The notes: a model not told the origin generated them from the letters alone. Positions 10,501 to 17,909 are shown, counted from the first letter of the stretch. The stretch: DNA of 30,384 bases from a virus (IMGVR_UViG_3300007609_000066:1-30384); one strand, 5' to 3'. Program-made: numbers and translations.

Positions 10501-11288
10501 TCGCACGGGAGATCATGCAGTTGATTGACCTGTTGTTCTTCGACGAGGAAGAAGACGACGTTGAGACAGTGGTGCGCAAAGCAATCGGCGAAGGTGCATA
10601 CAAGGGGCCACTGACTGCGCTGCTTGGTGTTGACCTGTCAAGCCGTATTGGTCTGTCCGGTCTGATCCTACAAGCTAACCGCTTCAACAGTGACCCGTCG
10701 CCAGAAGAAAGCCTGCTGTATTACGCAGGTGGCCCAGCGTGGAGTACGATCTCCTCGATTATCCGCGGCATCGACAACATGAAACAAGGTGAGATCGAGC
10801 GGGGCTTCGAGGCAATGATGCCTTCTGGCCTCAGAAACGCTTACCAAGCGGTGTTCCGCTTCCCACGTGACGAAGGTATCCTGACGCGTCGTGGTGACCC
10901 TATCATGGACGATCTGTCATTCGGTGAGCTGGCTGCGAAAGCAATCGGCTTCGCCCCCGCAGAGTATACCCGTGCGCAGGAGATGAACCAGCAGACAAAG
11001 GGTATTGACCGCGCGGTAAACTCCAAGCGCACCAAACTCCTGCGCCAGTACTATGTGGCTACTCGCATGGGTGACTACGATGAGCGCAACAGCGTCATGA
11101 AGAAAATCCGTGCGTTCAACAACCGCCACCGCACGGCACGGATCGACGGCGACTCGCTGCGCCGTTCAATGCGGCAGCACATGGAAACGTCGGCCACTAT
11201 GTATAATGGTGTAACACTCAGCCCCAACATGCGCAGGGTGCTAGAGGAAAGCCGGAACGAATGGGACCAAGGATTCCAACTCTTCTAA
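4512..11288 (+). CDS. Giant 2258-aa polyvalent/internal virion-type protein with zinc-peptidase motif
   Basis: A single frame of 2258 residues fills 6.8 kb and ends the + strand module. Visible parts: a short N-terminal domain (1-60); a Gly/Ala-rich hydrophobic region (about 85-200) that could insert into membranes; acidic linkers with five Q-x-x-[L/M]-F motifs (Q323, Q343, Q363, Q421, Q706), the first three at exact 20-residue spacing; a Pro/Thr/Arg-rich linker (710-860); a zincin motif H1185-E-M-A-H1189, with NEFVAEAF at 1228-1235 as likely source of the third ligand; then large helical domains, including a segment near 1715-1755 that recalls phage large polyvalent proteins. Such proteins are often carried in the virion and ejected with the DNA. 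The role here is inferred from size, motif and position; no lytic domain was recognised. Confidence 0.85.
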   Translation: MALYTLTLRDGSTLDVEAPEGASREDLARAASQQARRQQYEGTPYGDRLAAREGRIRAAQEDVAAKRAAYEAMFDEPDESGFIGDLVGGFGAGVVGIGETAALGAATLLDEEKELAARERIQGLADRVRPDRGDEDDLTYKIGQTFGSIAGFIGAGAAVTAGAGALGAGAGAAGIAGLLGASALGVGAGAGEASERARAAGATQEERNRAARLGAVVGSTEALPLRRVLGKLTGDLGGEVVQGMRQRVVSALRTGGEEAAQEAAAGIAQNLIERGYNIDQAVLEGAGEAAALGGGAGATIQVLVDALVGRRSRGATTPEEPEQGELFEGEDLGQAPTRVMGDQREMFPEEDLGRAPERPDDRQLNLFDQRPERAPEPEQRDMIRELEQATIPEEEARAQAAAREREALRAAGRGDEAAFEQPDLFALQQEQERRRVGEQPATPERPAEGTPQEPATVRERDLVDLAQQREQTAREDADIADQLAAIEAEEAAQQQQAQALRAESDIETISGQEDTRRRKATEATRTKILQDTIEKTPSRNYNRVGRAFSDALAAQGIADTAPTQAELQSIERAVNVQRAERPEPEATPTVTSPPEATQLEEMEARIPERPAQREPEQLGMEGIRRRVQQAPTQASEPAAAREVVTRAMLDEMGIAPQSPVRRRLLGKDLNDPTTRKIITSFANQPRTSQAAELGISRRLEGVPEEQPDLFAPRRGGRRPTAATPTTATPTPLATEPAVPSRPTEQGRPAAEAQETPDASTPVTERAGASVPSRGRGVGGGGRGAGRGAGAPEPTTPRSRRLGARDEATPRPAAAAGAQRTPLEGATQRGVLPTLPRRPVIDRQTLKPVPEERAGPTSRALAPREKISPTDKPKVSTEQVTKQLKDRYEANVSQAARQFVKNLDMSITSPLTVADKTAILKVLNTKSTKANKATIGALKKYLGNYPDPALGLQDAIDDVVTGRGRFKSTPDMPPGETAFLGGDGEKGTIPGYGKKTAQAVLDWASKNMSEATKRWIAGKTVESKNAMQAVEAFESTDLVAKRRELEKAFEGGFDPTNDADNKRLAEVLEKLGIDETDPMVRGLMASGSLFNMVVPASRIPLSNVVVGMLTKGDLGAALRTLAATSNDPEVAAVASKLAKMVGDTKVELAGTLRAPDGSEVAGVFDTDTNTIALSTKFGLNTHVLLHEMAHAATVATLAKKGHPLTRKLQKIFDETKDHMPTAYGFTDLNEFVAEAFSNPEFQRMLSGLRVGGDPLTPFAKFKAAISNFLRTLIGKPVKPTESALDQATGIIDNILAPAPSNIGTGEFFMLSPRDAGKRAADMLKDIVDSTPPATKQFAQEHADQVIDFVKGDAAAKAKQFLLYSLPMISVVNTAKKAGIKGADTLFDLMERQRGAMNKSDQEVEGTLKSVSNWARANKDKVKTLDTVVYTSTIEQVDPSKPASAYKDDPEKLKAWKSMQADWRALSATGGDKIYAQMRDSYKKQYLKMRDVIFGKLDDTKELSAESRDKLKKQVYARLFETGTIEPYFPLTRSGDYWLSYTAADGEFYVEAFQSRNARERAMKDLKADTGVKNVEPFVNISNVNYARAPEGSFVKETLRTLDANGVDPKVKEELMRLFVETLPETSFAKALQRRKGTKGYEEDAIDAFKTKAFDLGRQVERLRFSSKIRELEASLVDDNRDVLTEENKYILDEINARAEFARNPPKDALAQNLNRGAFLFTLGFNVSSALVNTSQLPMVVYPMLAGRHGYGAAGRAIRNATKLFTSSGFNRKSDMIAPSGDEKSVKVRAMPSIDNYFELDANGDYVIRKDIELDPEMRAEVEEIKPLMQLMAERGHLNRSLIADTLGLDASGRKRSAVDYVSSVGATFFHNAEVFNRQVTAMTAYQLELERLKTAEPTLSTTERQEKAAEQALYDSQMMNGGSVLETAPRISQQGVGRVALMYKTYGIQMYYTLLKTARDGVDAHFAGDKEMRNVALRQLGGVVGSTFVLAGAVGLPFAREIMQLIDLLFFDEEEDDVETVVRKAIGEGAYKGPLTALLGVDLSSRIGLSGLILQANRFNSDPSPEESLLYYAGGPAWSTISSIIRGIDNMKQGEIERGFEAMMPSGLRNAYQAVFRFPRDEGILTRRGDPIMDDLSFGELAAKAIGFAPAEYTRAQEMNQQTKGIDRAVNSKRTKLLRQYYVATRMGDYDERNSVMKKIRAFNNRHRTARIDGDSLRRSMRQHMETSATMYNGVTLSPNMRRVLEESRNEWDQGFQLF

Positions 11289-11289
11289 G

Positions 11290-11315
11290 AAAAAGCCCCC
11301 GCACAAGGCGGGGGC
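11290..11315 (-). terminator. Intrinsic terminator between convergent modules
   Basis: Perfect 8-bp stem GCCCCCGC (11295-11302) / GCGGGGGC (11308-11315) with a 5-nt loop. On the - strand the hairpin is followed directly by TTTTTC (11294-11289), the classical intrinsic pattern, so it should stop leftward transcription before it enters the giant + strand gene. On the + strand the hairpin lies 6 nt after the giant gene's stop but is followed by AGGTCAG, without a U-tract, so it would work poorly in that direction. Confidence 0.85.
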
Positions 11316-11368
11316 AGGTCAGTCAGAGGAGAACATGTAGAGCAAGAACATGTTGTGGTGGTATCCTA

Positions 11369-11593
11369 TCACACTGTCCTCCACATGCGTACCCCAAATT
11401 TACCATCTTCGATGCGCGGGTGAACCTGCATAGTCCAGCCCTTACTCTTAGCTATTTTAGTTATCTGCTTCTTGGCTTCTTCGACGTTGATACACGGGAT
11501 GAAAGCTGACGCCCCTGCAGGCATAGCGTCCCACGCCACAACAATACGTACACCATCAGGGTGCAGGTCATCAGTCTTCGGTATCGCCTTCAT
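11369..11593 (-). CDS. Small hypothetical protein at end of replication operon
   Basis: 74 residues. The ATG lies inside the last codons of the primase-helicase gene (23-nt overlap), which suggests translational coupling. It is the last gene before the terminator. The protein mixes a hydrophobic VRIVVAWDAMPAG stretch with a basic helix (EEAKKQITKIAKSKGW) and a final beta-like part with KFGVRMW. This pattern would suit a small alpha/beta nucleic-acid-associated protein, but I recognise no family. The 75 nt between its stop and the giant gene's stop hold only the terminator and two copies of GAACATGT. Confidence 0.65.
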   Translation of the reverse strand: MKAIPKTDDLHPDGVRIVVAWDAMPAGASAFIPCINVEEAKKQITKIAKSKGWTMQVHPRIEDGKFGVRMWRTV

Positions 11594-14396
11594 CGCTGCC
11601 TCCGTGCTCTAGTTCAAAGTTAACCTCAAGTACATCCGCGGCGGGTAGGTTCAGGTTAGTGCCCTTCGTGATACGCATCTTGCGCTTCACGGCCCCTTTG
11701 TCTTTTATCAAATCAGATATGCAGGCTGTGTAATCTATCTGCTGTTCGATACACCAACGCTTGAACGGTTTGGCTAGGATAAACGCCTTCTTTGTGTCGG
11801 TCTCGTACCGTGCCACCAGCTTCGTGCGTGGGTTCATCTCGGGGATCACCAGAGACTCTATGCCATCCTGCGTCGTACCACGTAGATCGCTCGTACTCTT
11901 TATGGACAGGATGTTGCCGTTGTGCTCGGCAAAGAAGTCCGCGAGTATCTGGCTCGACGAGGCGGTCATATCCTGCACCGTCATCTGGTTGTACTTAACA
12001 AGTTGCACCGCGAACTTAAACACCTCCGCCATATCGTAGGCAAGCAGTCCGATCTTGTTGGCTATGATGCCTGCGGTCAGTGCCTTCGTGATGTACTCTG
12101 ACCAGAACCGCTCTGACGACTGCATGTTGCACGCTTCATCTACACGCTTGCGTACCTTGGCTTCGATCTGCGCCACAGCTTCCTTGTTGTTCATGTAGTA
12201 CTGCACGAACACAACACCCGCCTGCCCATAGTGTTTCTTGGCGCGGTTAGAGAACTCATCAGTCATGGCCTTTTCGCCTGTACTGCTAAAGAACTTATCC
12301 ACCCGTGCCTCTAGTACCCGTAGGGCCTCTGCCTTCGGCGCGTTTTTGTACAGCGAAATCTTCTCGATCAGGCTCATCTGCCCCGTGGAGATAGCCAAGA
12401 AGCGCCATGCTCCACCACGCGCGCGCTCTACGTTAGCCCCGCCAGACATCCGGTTACGTTGGGAGCCTTCCGTGATACCGTATGCGGTGTCAGACGCCAG
12501 CTTGGGTGAAGTGTTGGTGATCTCGTCCGTAGGGAACGGTAGGTTTTTGTACACTTCGGCTCGGTTCATGCGCGAGTTAAGCGAGTCCCGCTCCTTCAAA
12601 ACAAGGTCTTCGGGGTTGCCCCACGGGGTCAGCGCCATGTTCATCGCGGTCGTTTTGCCAAGCCCTGAGTCCTTACTATGCAGGTGCAGCAAGCAGCCAT
12701 ACAGGTGGGACGTGCGCATCAGCACACTGCCGAACCCGGCGCATACTACGAGTTGATACAACTCCATGCCACGCTTGTTGAAAAAGTCAGCGTTCTCTTT
12801 CCATCCCTCTAGCGAACCCTTCGGTGTGAAGAACGGGAAGGCAAACGCAGTGGCAGTCGATGCAGGGTTAAAGTCGATACGGTCCGGGAATATCTCACGG
12901 TCGCCAAGGATGAACGAGGTGCCCTCGTCGTCAGACCAACCGAATTGTACGTGCGCCACTTCAGCTGCGCCGCCGTGCTGTAGTTCCTCAATCCACCTAA
13001 TGCTGTATGTCATCAACGCCTCCAAGTTAGCGCCCCATGCTGTAACGCCTTTGGCACCAATAGCTTTCCTAAATTCGTCCTTCGACGTGACCGCAATCTG
13101 CGGCACAGTAAACTCACGCACGCCGTCTTTGGGTAGGTGCAGGCGGAATACCAACATGTCCTGTTCGCCATCGGTCACGCGGCGTACAATGTATAGGTCG
13201 TTATGGTATATACACTTGTCTTCGATGTCGCCGTCGGCGTTCTCAGTGCGCAGGTATATACCCCCGTTAGCCCCACGAAAGAACGGCTTGGGGTAGGTCG
13301 GTATGACGTACGTCTCTGGCTCTTCGGTATCGGTCGCAGGTTGCAGCTCGATAACGTTGTCTTCTTCCGTCGCTTCCTTGGTGCGCCCACCCAACGAGAT
13401 AGGAGACTTGATCTTGCCCCACAGGGGGCACCCCGTGCACACATCGGGGTTATATTCGTCGAACGTGCTGCACAGATACGGTCCTTTGATGCGGTCCATC
13501 TTCTCGTACATCTCGTCAGGGGAGAAGTCAGGGTGCCCCTCGGAGATACGCAGTGCTGCCTTGTCAGCATCCGTGCAGTGCTTTGCAATCGACAGACCCG
13601 CGCGCCACAGCGGTTCCGACATTGTGGTCTGGTTCTTGTAGATGTAGGCAAGTTGGGCACAGCCCTTCCCCTTGCCAGTCTTAATCATAATATCTTTGAA
13701 GTAGTTTTCTTTGTTCCCCATCAGTGCGTCTAACACCGCATGGCTCCCGCTCATTGGCGTAAATTTCTTAGGAACTGGTATCGGGTCAGCGCCAAGCAAC
13801 TCAGAGAACGTGTCAAAATCTACCGGCTGGACTTCATCCAAGCCGAATATGGATACCTCTGCGGGCGGGTCGCTCTTGTGGTTGTGGGTCTCTGGTACGC
13901 GCAGGATACGTGCAATATCCGCGGTCACGGAAGGGTCGGCCTCGAACCCGTGCTTGGCGCACAACGCCTTGAGTCGTTCAGCTACAGGCTCCCACTCGGT
14001 GCAGGAGACGTCCTCGCTCAAGGGCCAGTATACGTGCACACCCCGTCCAGAATTGACAGTGATTGGTCGTGGTAGGCTTAATGTCTTACAGAACTTACGC
14101 AGCGCCTTGATAGCATCTAGCTGCGTGGGGAACTCTTTGCTCGGCCCGCAGTCTAAGTCCATGAAGAACGCGCGCATCTTAAACGCGTCCTCTTTTTTGC
14201 GTGATCCGGCTTCGCCGAAAGTAGCCAGTGCAAAGTACGTATCGTAGCCGTTGTCGTTGAAGTCCCTCGCAGCATCCATCACATGGTCTATGCTGTCGTA
14301 GAATTTTTGTTTACGCTGCCCTGTCTTGTTAGCGGCAAATACGCAGTACCAGCCTTCGCGGGCCACCACGCTTTGTAGAAATCTTTTTGTTTGCAT
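11571..14396 (-). CDS. AEP-type primase fused to a DUF927-like helicase
   Basis: 941 residues. The N-terminal part has archaeo-eukaryotic primase motifs: FFMDLD (D80, D82) for metal binding, SGRGVHVYW (S116-H121) as the s-x-H motif, and TADIARILRVPET (D160, R165) as the third motif. A Cys cluster (C309, C320, C323, perhaps C274) looks like a zinc-binding element. The C-terminal half has a P-loop SKDSGLGKTT (K581) and Walker B LPFPTDE (D624, E625), as in DUF927-type phage helicases. It should prime and unwind DNA at the phage fork, acting with the SSB-like protein and PolA upstream. The ATG is preceded only by a weak AAGAGC site and a hairpin, so its expression may be lower than that of its neighbours. 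Confidence 0.9.
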   Translation of the reverse strand: MQTKRFLQSVVAREGWYCVFAANKTGQRKQKFYDSIDHVMDAARDFNDNGYDTYFALATFGEAGSRKKEDAFKMRAFFMDLDCGPSKEFPTQLDAIKALRKFCKTLSLPRPITVNSGRGVHVYWPLSEDVSCTEWEPVAERLKALCAKHGFEADPSVTADIARILRVPETHNHKSDPPAEVSIFGLDEVQPVDFDTFSELLGADPIPVPKKFTPMSGSHAVLDALMGNKENYFKDIMIKTGKGKGCAQLAYIYKNQTTMSEPLWRAGLSIAKHCTDADKAALRISEGHPDFSPDEMYEKMDRIKGPYLCSTFDEYNPDVCTGCPLWGKIKSPISLGGRTKEATEEDNVIELQPATDTEEPETYVIPTYPKPFFRGANGGIYLRTENADGDIEDKCIYHNDLYIVRRVTDGEQDMLVFRLHLPKDGVREFTVPQIAVTSKDEFRKAIGAKGVTAWGANLEALMTYSIRWIEELQHGGAAEVAHVQFGWSDDEGTSFILGDREIFPDRIDFNPASTATAFAFPFFTPKGSLEGWKENADFFNKRGMELYQLVVCAGFGSVLMRTSHLYGCLLHLHSKDSGLGKTTAMNMALTPWGNPEDLVLKERDSLNSRMNRAEVYKNLPFPTDEITNTSPKLASDTAYGITEGSQRNRMSGGANVERARGGAWRFLAISTGQMSLIEKISLYKNAPKAEALRVLEARVDKFFSSTGEKAMTDEFSNRAKKHYGQAGVVFVQYYMNNKEAVAQIEAKVRKRVDEACNMQSSERFWSEYITKALTAGIIANKIGLLAYDMAEVFKFAVQLVKYNQMTVQDMTASSSQILADFFAEHNGNILSIKSTSDLRGTTQDGIESLVIPEMNPRTKLVARYETDTKKAFILAKPFKRWCIEQQIDYTACISDLIKDKGAVKRKMRITKGTNLNLPAADVLEVNFELEHGGSDEGDTED

Positions 14397-14418
14397 TGCT
14401 CTTGCCCATAGAAGAAGT

Positions 14419-14442
14419 GCCGTGGCCTGTTACAGCCACGGC
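14419..14442 (-). terminator. Hairpin between SSB-like and primase genes (attenuator candidate)
   Basis: An 8-bp perfect stem GCCGTGGC / GCCACGGC with an 8-nt loop lies in the 55-nt gap between the SSB-like stop and the primase start. On the - strand it is followed by ACTTCTTCT, pyrimidine-rich but not a true U-tract. It may reduce read-through from the SSB-like gene to the primase gene, or protect the mRNA end. Its strength cannot be judged from sequence alone. Confidence 0.5.
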
Positions 14443-14451
14443 GTCCGCTGA

Positions 14452-15345
14452 TTACTCGTCGTCATCCCATGCGTCGACAAGATCACTAAGGTCGTCGGTA
14501 GAGGGTTTGTCCTCTTCTTTTTTGCTGACCTTTTTGACGGGTTCTTCTACAGGCGCATCGTCTTGTTCGGCGGGCGCTGCCTTCTCCAACACGTTGTTGG
14601 ACTTCTTGGGTGCAGGTTTTTCGGCCACCTTGTCGCTCTGGGCTACAGACATGGTGATGGCCTTCTGCACATCAGGGTTCTCGCGCAGTTCAATAACTTC
14701 TTTCAGTTCATCCTCGGACAACGGGCGTGCTGCCTTGAAGAATAGCTTCGGAACATCACTGTTCTCGTCGAAGTACATCTCAGTCACCACAGCAGAGGGC
14801 GGGGCTTTGTGTGCGTTCAAGTAGTTGGCGTACGCCTGCATTGGCATCTTGCCGTCTACCGCTTTACCGAACACCGATGTAGCTGACAGCTGCGCTTGGT
14901 ATACCTTGTCGTACTGGCCTTCGAGGGCCACAGCAATCCGCTGCGCGTAGCGGCAGGCACGGGTTTCACCTTGCCCTGACCCCTTTACGTTCATTGGGCA
15001 GTCAGCACAGCGAGACGCTTGGCGCTGCTCTTCTGGTACATCTGGCGATGGGGCCTGAGTGTCTGCAGACCAGCACGTCGGACCCGACGGGTTCTCTGGG
15101 TCGTACACCCCTGCATAATAGGAACGCGAAATCTTTGCCGCGTCCAAGATAACAACGTTCAAAGAACCGCTGCTGTTCACGTTAACCTGTTCACCACCAA
15201 CCAACTCACGGAAGCGGCCCCCACGGAAGCTGATCCGGCGCATACCGCCACCGCCACCTGCAAGGTTATCTGCGGTAGATTGCAGGGATTTGAACAGGTC
15301 ACTGTTCACAAGGCTGTTGCCCTTAAAGAGTTCTAGATCACTCAT
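14452..15345 (-). CDS. Single-stranded DNA-binding protein, phage type
   Basis: 297 residues from the ATG at 15345, chosen because AAGGAGAA lies about 7 nt upstream; a longer frame to 15396 lacks such a site. The N-terminal core is followed by four Cys (C91, C113, C116, C131) that could bind zinc. A charged Lys/Pro/Glu-rich linker follows, and the tail LVDAWDDDE is acidic with an aromatic residue. Acidic tips of this kind are typical of SSBs and recruit replication partners. Position next to primase-helicase, SNF2 helicase and PolA supports the call. I infer the function from tail and context; the core fold is not proven by eye. Confidence 0.7.
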   Translation of the reverse strand: MSDLELFKGNSLVNSDLFKSLQSTADNLAGGGGGMRRISFRGGRFRELVGGEQVNVNSSGSLNVVILDAAKISRSYYAGVYDPENPSGPTCWSADTQAPSPDVPEEQRQASRCADCPMNVKGSGQGETRACRYAQRIAVALEGQYDKVYQAQLSATSVFGKAVDGKMPMQAYANYLNAHKAPPSAVVTEMYFDENSDVPKLFFKAARPLSEDELKEVIELRENPDVQKAITMSVAQSDKVAEKPAPKKSNNVLEKAAPAEQDDAPVEEPVKKVSKKEEDKPSTDDLSDLVDAWDDDE

Positions 15346-15356
15346 GTGCGTTCTCC

Positions 15357-15602
15357 TTACGCTACGGGTGGTTTGGTTGCGGCTTTGACAGCCCACATCG
15401 CGGCTTCTTCGATCGCGGTCTGCGCCAGCGCCTTAAGGCGCGCTACTTCCGGGTTGGTCACAATTCCACCCGGAGCGATACCATCCATACCGATGACCTC
15501 AATCAGGTCGATCAGGTCTGCGGCTTTGCGCTTGATCTGCCCAACCATGTCATCGTTCGACGGGTTGAAGTTGATACCTACGCGGTATTCGCCTTTTGTC
15601 AT
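15357..15602 (-). CDS. Acb2/Tad1-like small protein, candidate anti-CBASS cyclic-nucleotide sponge
   Basis: 81 residues with TAAGGAGAGAGC before the ATG and only 11 nt to the next gene. The N-terminus is RVGINFNPSND (residues 7-17). A helix with DLIDLIE follows, then a Gly-rich turn and a second long helix ending in IEEAAMWAVKAATK. This helical hairpin with [RV]-x-V-G-x-x-FNPS and a C-terminal E-x-x-MWAVKA signature is what I recall of the Acb2/Tad1 hairpin family (T4 Vs.4-like). Those proteins form oligomers that sequester CBASS or Thoeris signalling nucleotides. The match is from memory of the family pattern; activity and ligand are inference. Placement inside the replication operon would give early expression. 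Confidence 0.68.
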   Translation of the reverse strand: MTKGEYRVGINFNPSNDDMVGQIKRKAADLIDLIEVIGMDGIAPGGIVTNPEVARLKALAQTAIEEAAMWAVKAATKPPVA

Positions 15603-15611
15603 GCTCTCTCC

Positions 15612-15932
15612 TTACGCGTCTTCGTCAGCATCGAAATCAAATTCTAGCTGCGCTTCTTGCTCTTGGGCTGCTACGCCCACAACACCCACCGCACCGGTAG
15701 CTTCGACAGCGGTGGTATCCTCTCCATGCTCTACGTCGTCTTTGCGCATTTGTGTCAGCGCGTCAGATACAAGATCACGGTTAAACCGGTATGTGTTCCC
15801 CAACTTGATGTACGTCTCTTCGGGGATGTGTCCTTGCCGTACCCATGCACGGATCGTGGAGACCGACACATGAAAGTATTGTGCTAGGCTCTCGATGGTT
15901 ACAAAGGGGCTTTTGTCTTTTGCTTCAGTCAT
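15612..15932 (-). CDS. Excisionase/MerR-type helix-turn-helix protein with acidic tail
   Basis: 106 residues. Residues 10-55 form a typical small winged HTH: FVTIESLAQYFHVSVSTI is the first helix pair, RAWVRQGHIPEE the recognition part, and YRFNRDLVSDAL the wing and closing helix. The C-terminal 40 residues are Val/Ala-rich and end in the strongly acidic EFDFDADEDA. Such proteins act as excisionases or small transcription regulators; without an integrase in view, a regulator or replication accessory protein is more likely. The start overlaps the upstream stop (ATGA). It is one candidate for the protein that binds the palindromes described below. Confidence 0.75.
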   Translation of the reverse strand: MTEAKDKSPFVTIESLAQYFHVSVSTIRAWVRQGHIPEETYIKLGNTYRFNRDLVSDALTQMRKDDVEHGEDTTAVEATGAVGVVGVAAQEQEAQLEFDFDADEDA

Positions 15933-16327
15933 TTCTTCCTCACTGAAATCGCGTACTCAGAGTCCACGTTCAGCCCCTGCGGGAGTAGGTCAGGGTTCTC
16001 TTCGAGGAACTGTTTTACGCTGGTTTGATTAAGGCTTTTACTCAAGAACTCGGGCACCCCGTGCTCAAGAATAAACCGGTGCATGGCTTCCCAATCGCTA
16101 GTCCAATACCGCTTCTTCACTGTGCGGTAGAACAACCCTGCATTGGTGCGCACGCTCTCGACATCCTGCTCTTTGCAGTAGTCCAACAATGCTCGCTTTA
16201 TCTTGTCTTGCTGTGCCTTGAGTTCGTCGTCTTCTTTCTTAAACGCGGCAGACATCTGCGCACGCTTGTCACGTATCTTGATGTATATGCGCGTCAGCTT
16301 ATCGACAGAAATTGTTTCATCGCTCAT
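15929..16327 (-). CDS. Conserved-type phage protein with N-terminal coiled coil, function unknown
   Basis: 132 residues from the ATG at 16327, preceded by AAAGGAGAA; the frame extends to 16381 but without a better site. Residues 1-55 form a charged helix (IKIRDKRAQMSAAFKKEDD) likely to coil. The rest includes SVRTNAGLFYRTVKKRYW, a W-x-x-MHRFILEHG helix, and LEENPDLLPQGLN before a basic end. I recall proteins with this LEENPDLLP..LN..SEY pattern beside replication genes in environmental phages, always without assigned function. It recalls the Gp157 group only loosely. Co-transcribed between the SNF2 helicase and the HTH gene. Confidence 0.7.
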   Translation of the reverse strand: MSDETISVDKLTRIYIKIRDKRAQMSAAFKKEDDELKAQQDKIKRALLDYCKEQDVESVRTNAGLFYRTVKKRYWTSDWEAMHRFILEHGVPEFLSKSLNQTSVKQFLEENPDLLPQGLNVDSEYAISVRKK

Positions 16328-16373
16328 GATGTTCTCCTTTGCTGAGACCTTACAGATACTATCTAGTCTTACG

Positions 16374-17909
16374 CTAGTCAAGTATTTCTTTGTAGAGGTC
16401 GATCATCTTTGTGTGTACGTCAATTCTATTGTCAAGTAATGCGTATACACGTTTTTCTATAGCAGAGCCTTGCAGTTGCACGACTGTGCATGGATGCTTC
16501 TGTCCTGACCTGTGGACCCGTGCGTTCGCCTGCGCGTATGTCTCCAGCGACGACGTTGGTCCCCACCATACTACGGTGTTGGCTGCTGTTAAAGTCACAC
16601 CATGTGCCGCCGATTGGGGCTGGATCACCAATATCTTGGGGTCAGGCGTATCTTGGAAGCGTTTGAATATCTCTGTGCGCTTCGTTGCAGGCACGTCTCC
16701 GCGAATGACTTCGGTACTGTGCCCGTCCTTGCGTAGCTTCTCCACCAAGATGTCGATTGTGTGCTTGAACGGCACGAACACCAACACCTTCTGGCTGCTC
16801 TCGTCGATAACTTCTTTCAGTACGTTGTACCGGTTCTTGATGTCGAACTCTAACGTCTCGCCAGAGTCGGCATAGATGGCACCGGTGCTGATCTGTAGGA
16901 GTTTGTTCATCGCCACCGCTGCGTTGGCCGCAGTGATCTCTTCTCCCGCTGCCTCCATGACGAGGCGGTCCTTCAACAGCTTGTAGTACTTCTTCTGCTG
17001 GCGTGTCAGCTCTACGAACCGCTTGACGTAGGTCATATCGGGCAGGTCGAGACACTGTTCCTTGGTGTACCTGATGGCAGGTTGCAGTGCGTTATACACT
17101 GTCTGGGTCGCTGTCTCTTTCGGCGCCCACTTGAACTGCGTAATCTTGACCATGACTTGATCGCGGAACGAGCCAAAGAACCTCGGTACGGATGCGGGGT
17201 TGACTAACTTAGCTATACCGTAGGCGTCGAGGGGGGACTGTGCAGCGGGTGTACCCGTCATCATCCACAGCCATGTGTTCTCGTCGACGATGCGATTGAG
17301 GCACTTCCAACGCTTACTCTGTGCGTTCTTGTAGTGTGTCGCTTCATCCACGATGATAAGGTCGAACCCACCGTTGCGGATGTTCTCCTCGACGATCTCT
17401 ACCCCGTCGTAGTTTATCACCACGAACTCAGCACCGTTGTCGATGATCTTCTTGCGCTTGGCTGCTGCACCGTGGGCCACATCGACTGTGCGGTGCATGG
17501 CTACTTCGAATAGGTCATCCCGCCACGCCGAATCCATAATGGATAGGGGGCAGATGATTAGCGCACGTCGGATCACCCCTTGCTTCATCAAGAAGTCAGC
17601 TGCCCAGATCGCCGATGCTGTCTTGCCTGTACCCTGCTCGTTGAAGCAGAACGCCTTGCGGTTCAGTGTCAGGAACTCAGCTGTCTTCTTCTGGTGGTCG
17701 TAGGGCTTGTATCGCCCCGGCCAATCGTAACGTCCAGTAATGGGTGATGGCACGTCAATGTTCATGTCGCGTAGGGTTTGAACCTCGTCCATACCCCAGT
17801 TGACTACGACTTCGTTGTCACGCACCAGCTTGCTCTTGCGTATGCTATTAGTGACACGTTTGGGATTGCGTAGCTTTAGAAGCAACGCCTTACCGTTGAT
17901 GATCTGCAT
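16374..17909 (-). CDS. SNF2-type DEAD/DEAH-like helicase/translocase
   Basis: 511 residues, ATG at 17909 with GAGGAGAAG upstream. Superfamily 2 motifs in order: Q-like YKPYDHQ (68-73), motif I NEQGTGKTAS (K96), Ia LIICPLSIM, motif II VDEATHYKN (D188, E189), motif III MMTGTPA, motif IV VLVFVPFKHT, motif V QPQSAAHGVTLTAA, motif VI QANARVHRSGQ. This is the compact phage version of SNF2 ATPases, which move along duplex DNA to remodel or strip proteins or to aid branch migration and replication. The start is 29 nt downstream of an inverted repeat of the GTTAGTG family. DEAT instead of DEAH in motif II is the only unusual residue. Confidence 0.93.
   Translation of the reverse strand: MQIINGKALLLKLRNPKRVTNSIRKSKLVRDNEVVVNWGMDEVQTLRDMNIDVPSPITGRYDWPGRYKPYDHQKKTAEFLTLNRKAFCFNEQGTGKTASAIWAADFLMKQGVIRRALIICPLSIMDSAWRDDLFEVAMHRTVDVAHGAAAKRKKIIDNGAEFVVINYDGVEIVEENIRNGGFDLIIVDEATHYKNAQSKRWKCLNRIVDENTWLWMMTGTPAAQSPLDAYGIAKLVNPASVPRFFGSFRDQVMVKITQFKWAPKETATQTVYNALQPAIRYTKEQCLDLPDMTYVKRFVELTRQQKKYYKLLKDRLVMEAAGEEITAANAAVAMNKLLQISTGAIYADSGETLEFDIKNRYNVLKEVIDESSQKVLVFVPFKHTIDILVEKLRKDGHSTEVIRGDVPATKRTEIFKRFQDTPDPKILVIQPQSAAHGVTLTAANTVVWWGPTSSLETYAQANARVHRSGQKHPCTVVQLQGSAIEKRVYALLDNRIDVHTKMIDLYKEILD

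Noticed and set aside
11320-11360. GAGGAGAACATGTAG on the + strand as a start-stop regulatory element, and GAACATGT direct repeats
   Set aside because: It lies after the terminal + strand gene with nothing downstream on that strand to control; the repeat is short and occurs only twice.
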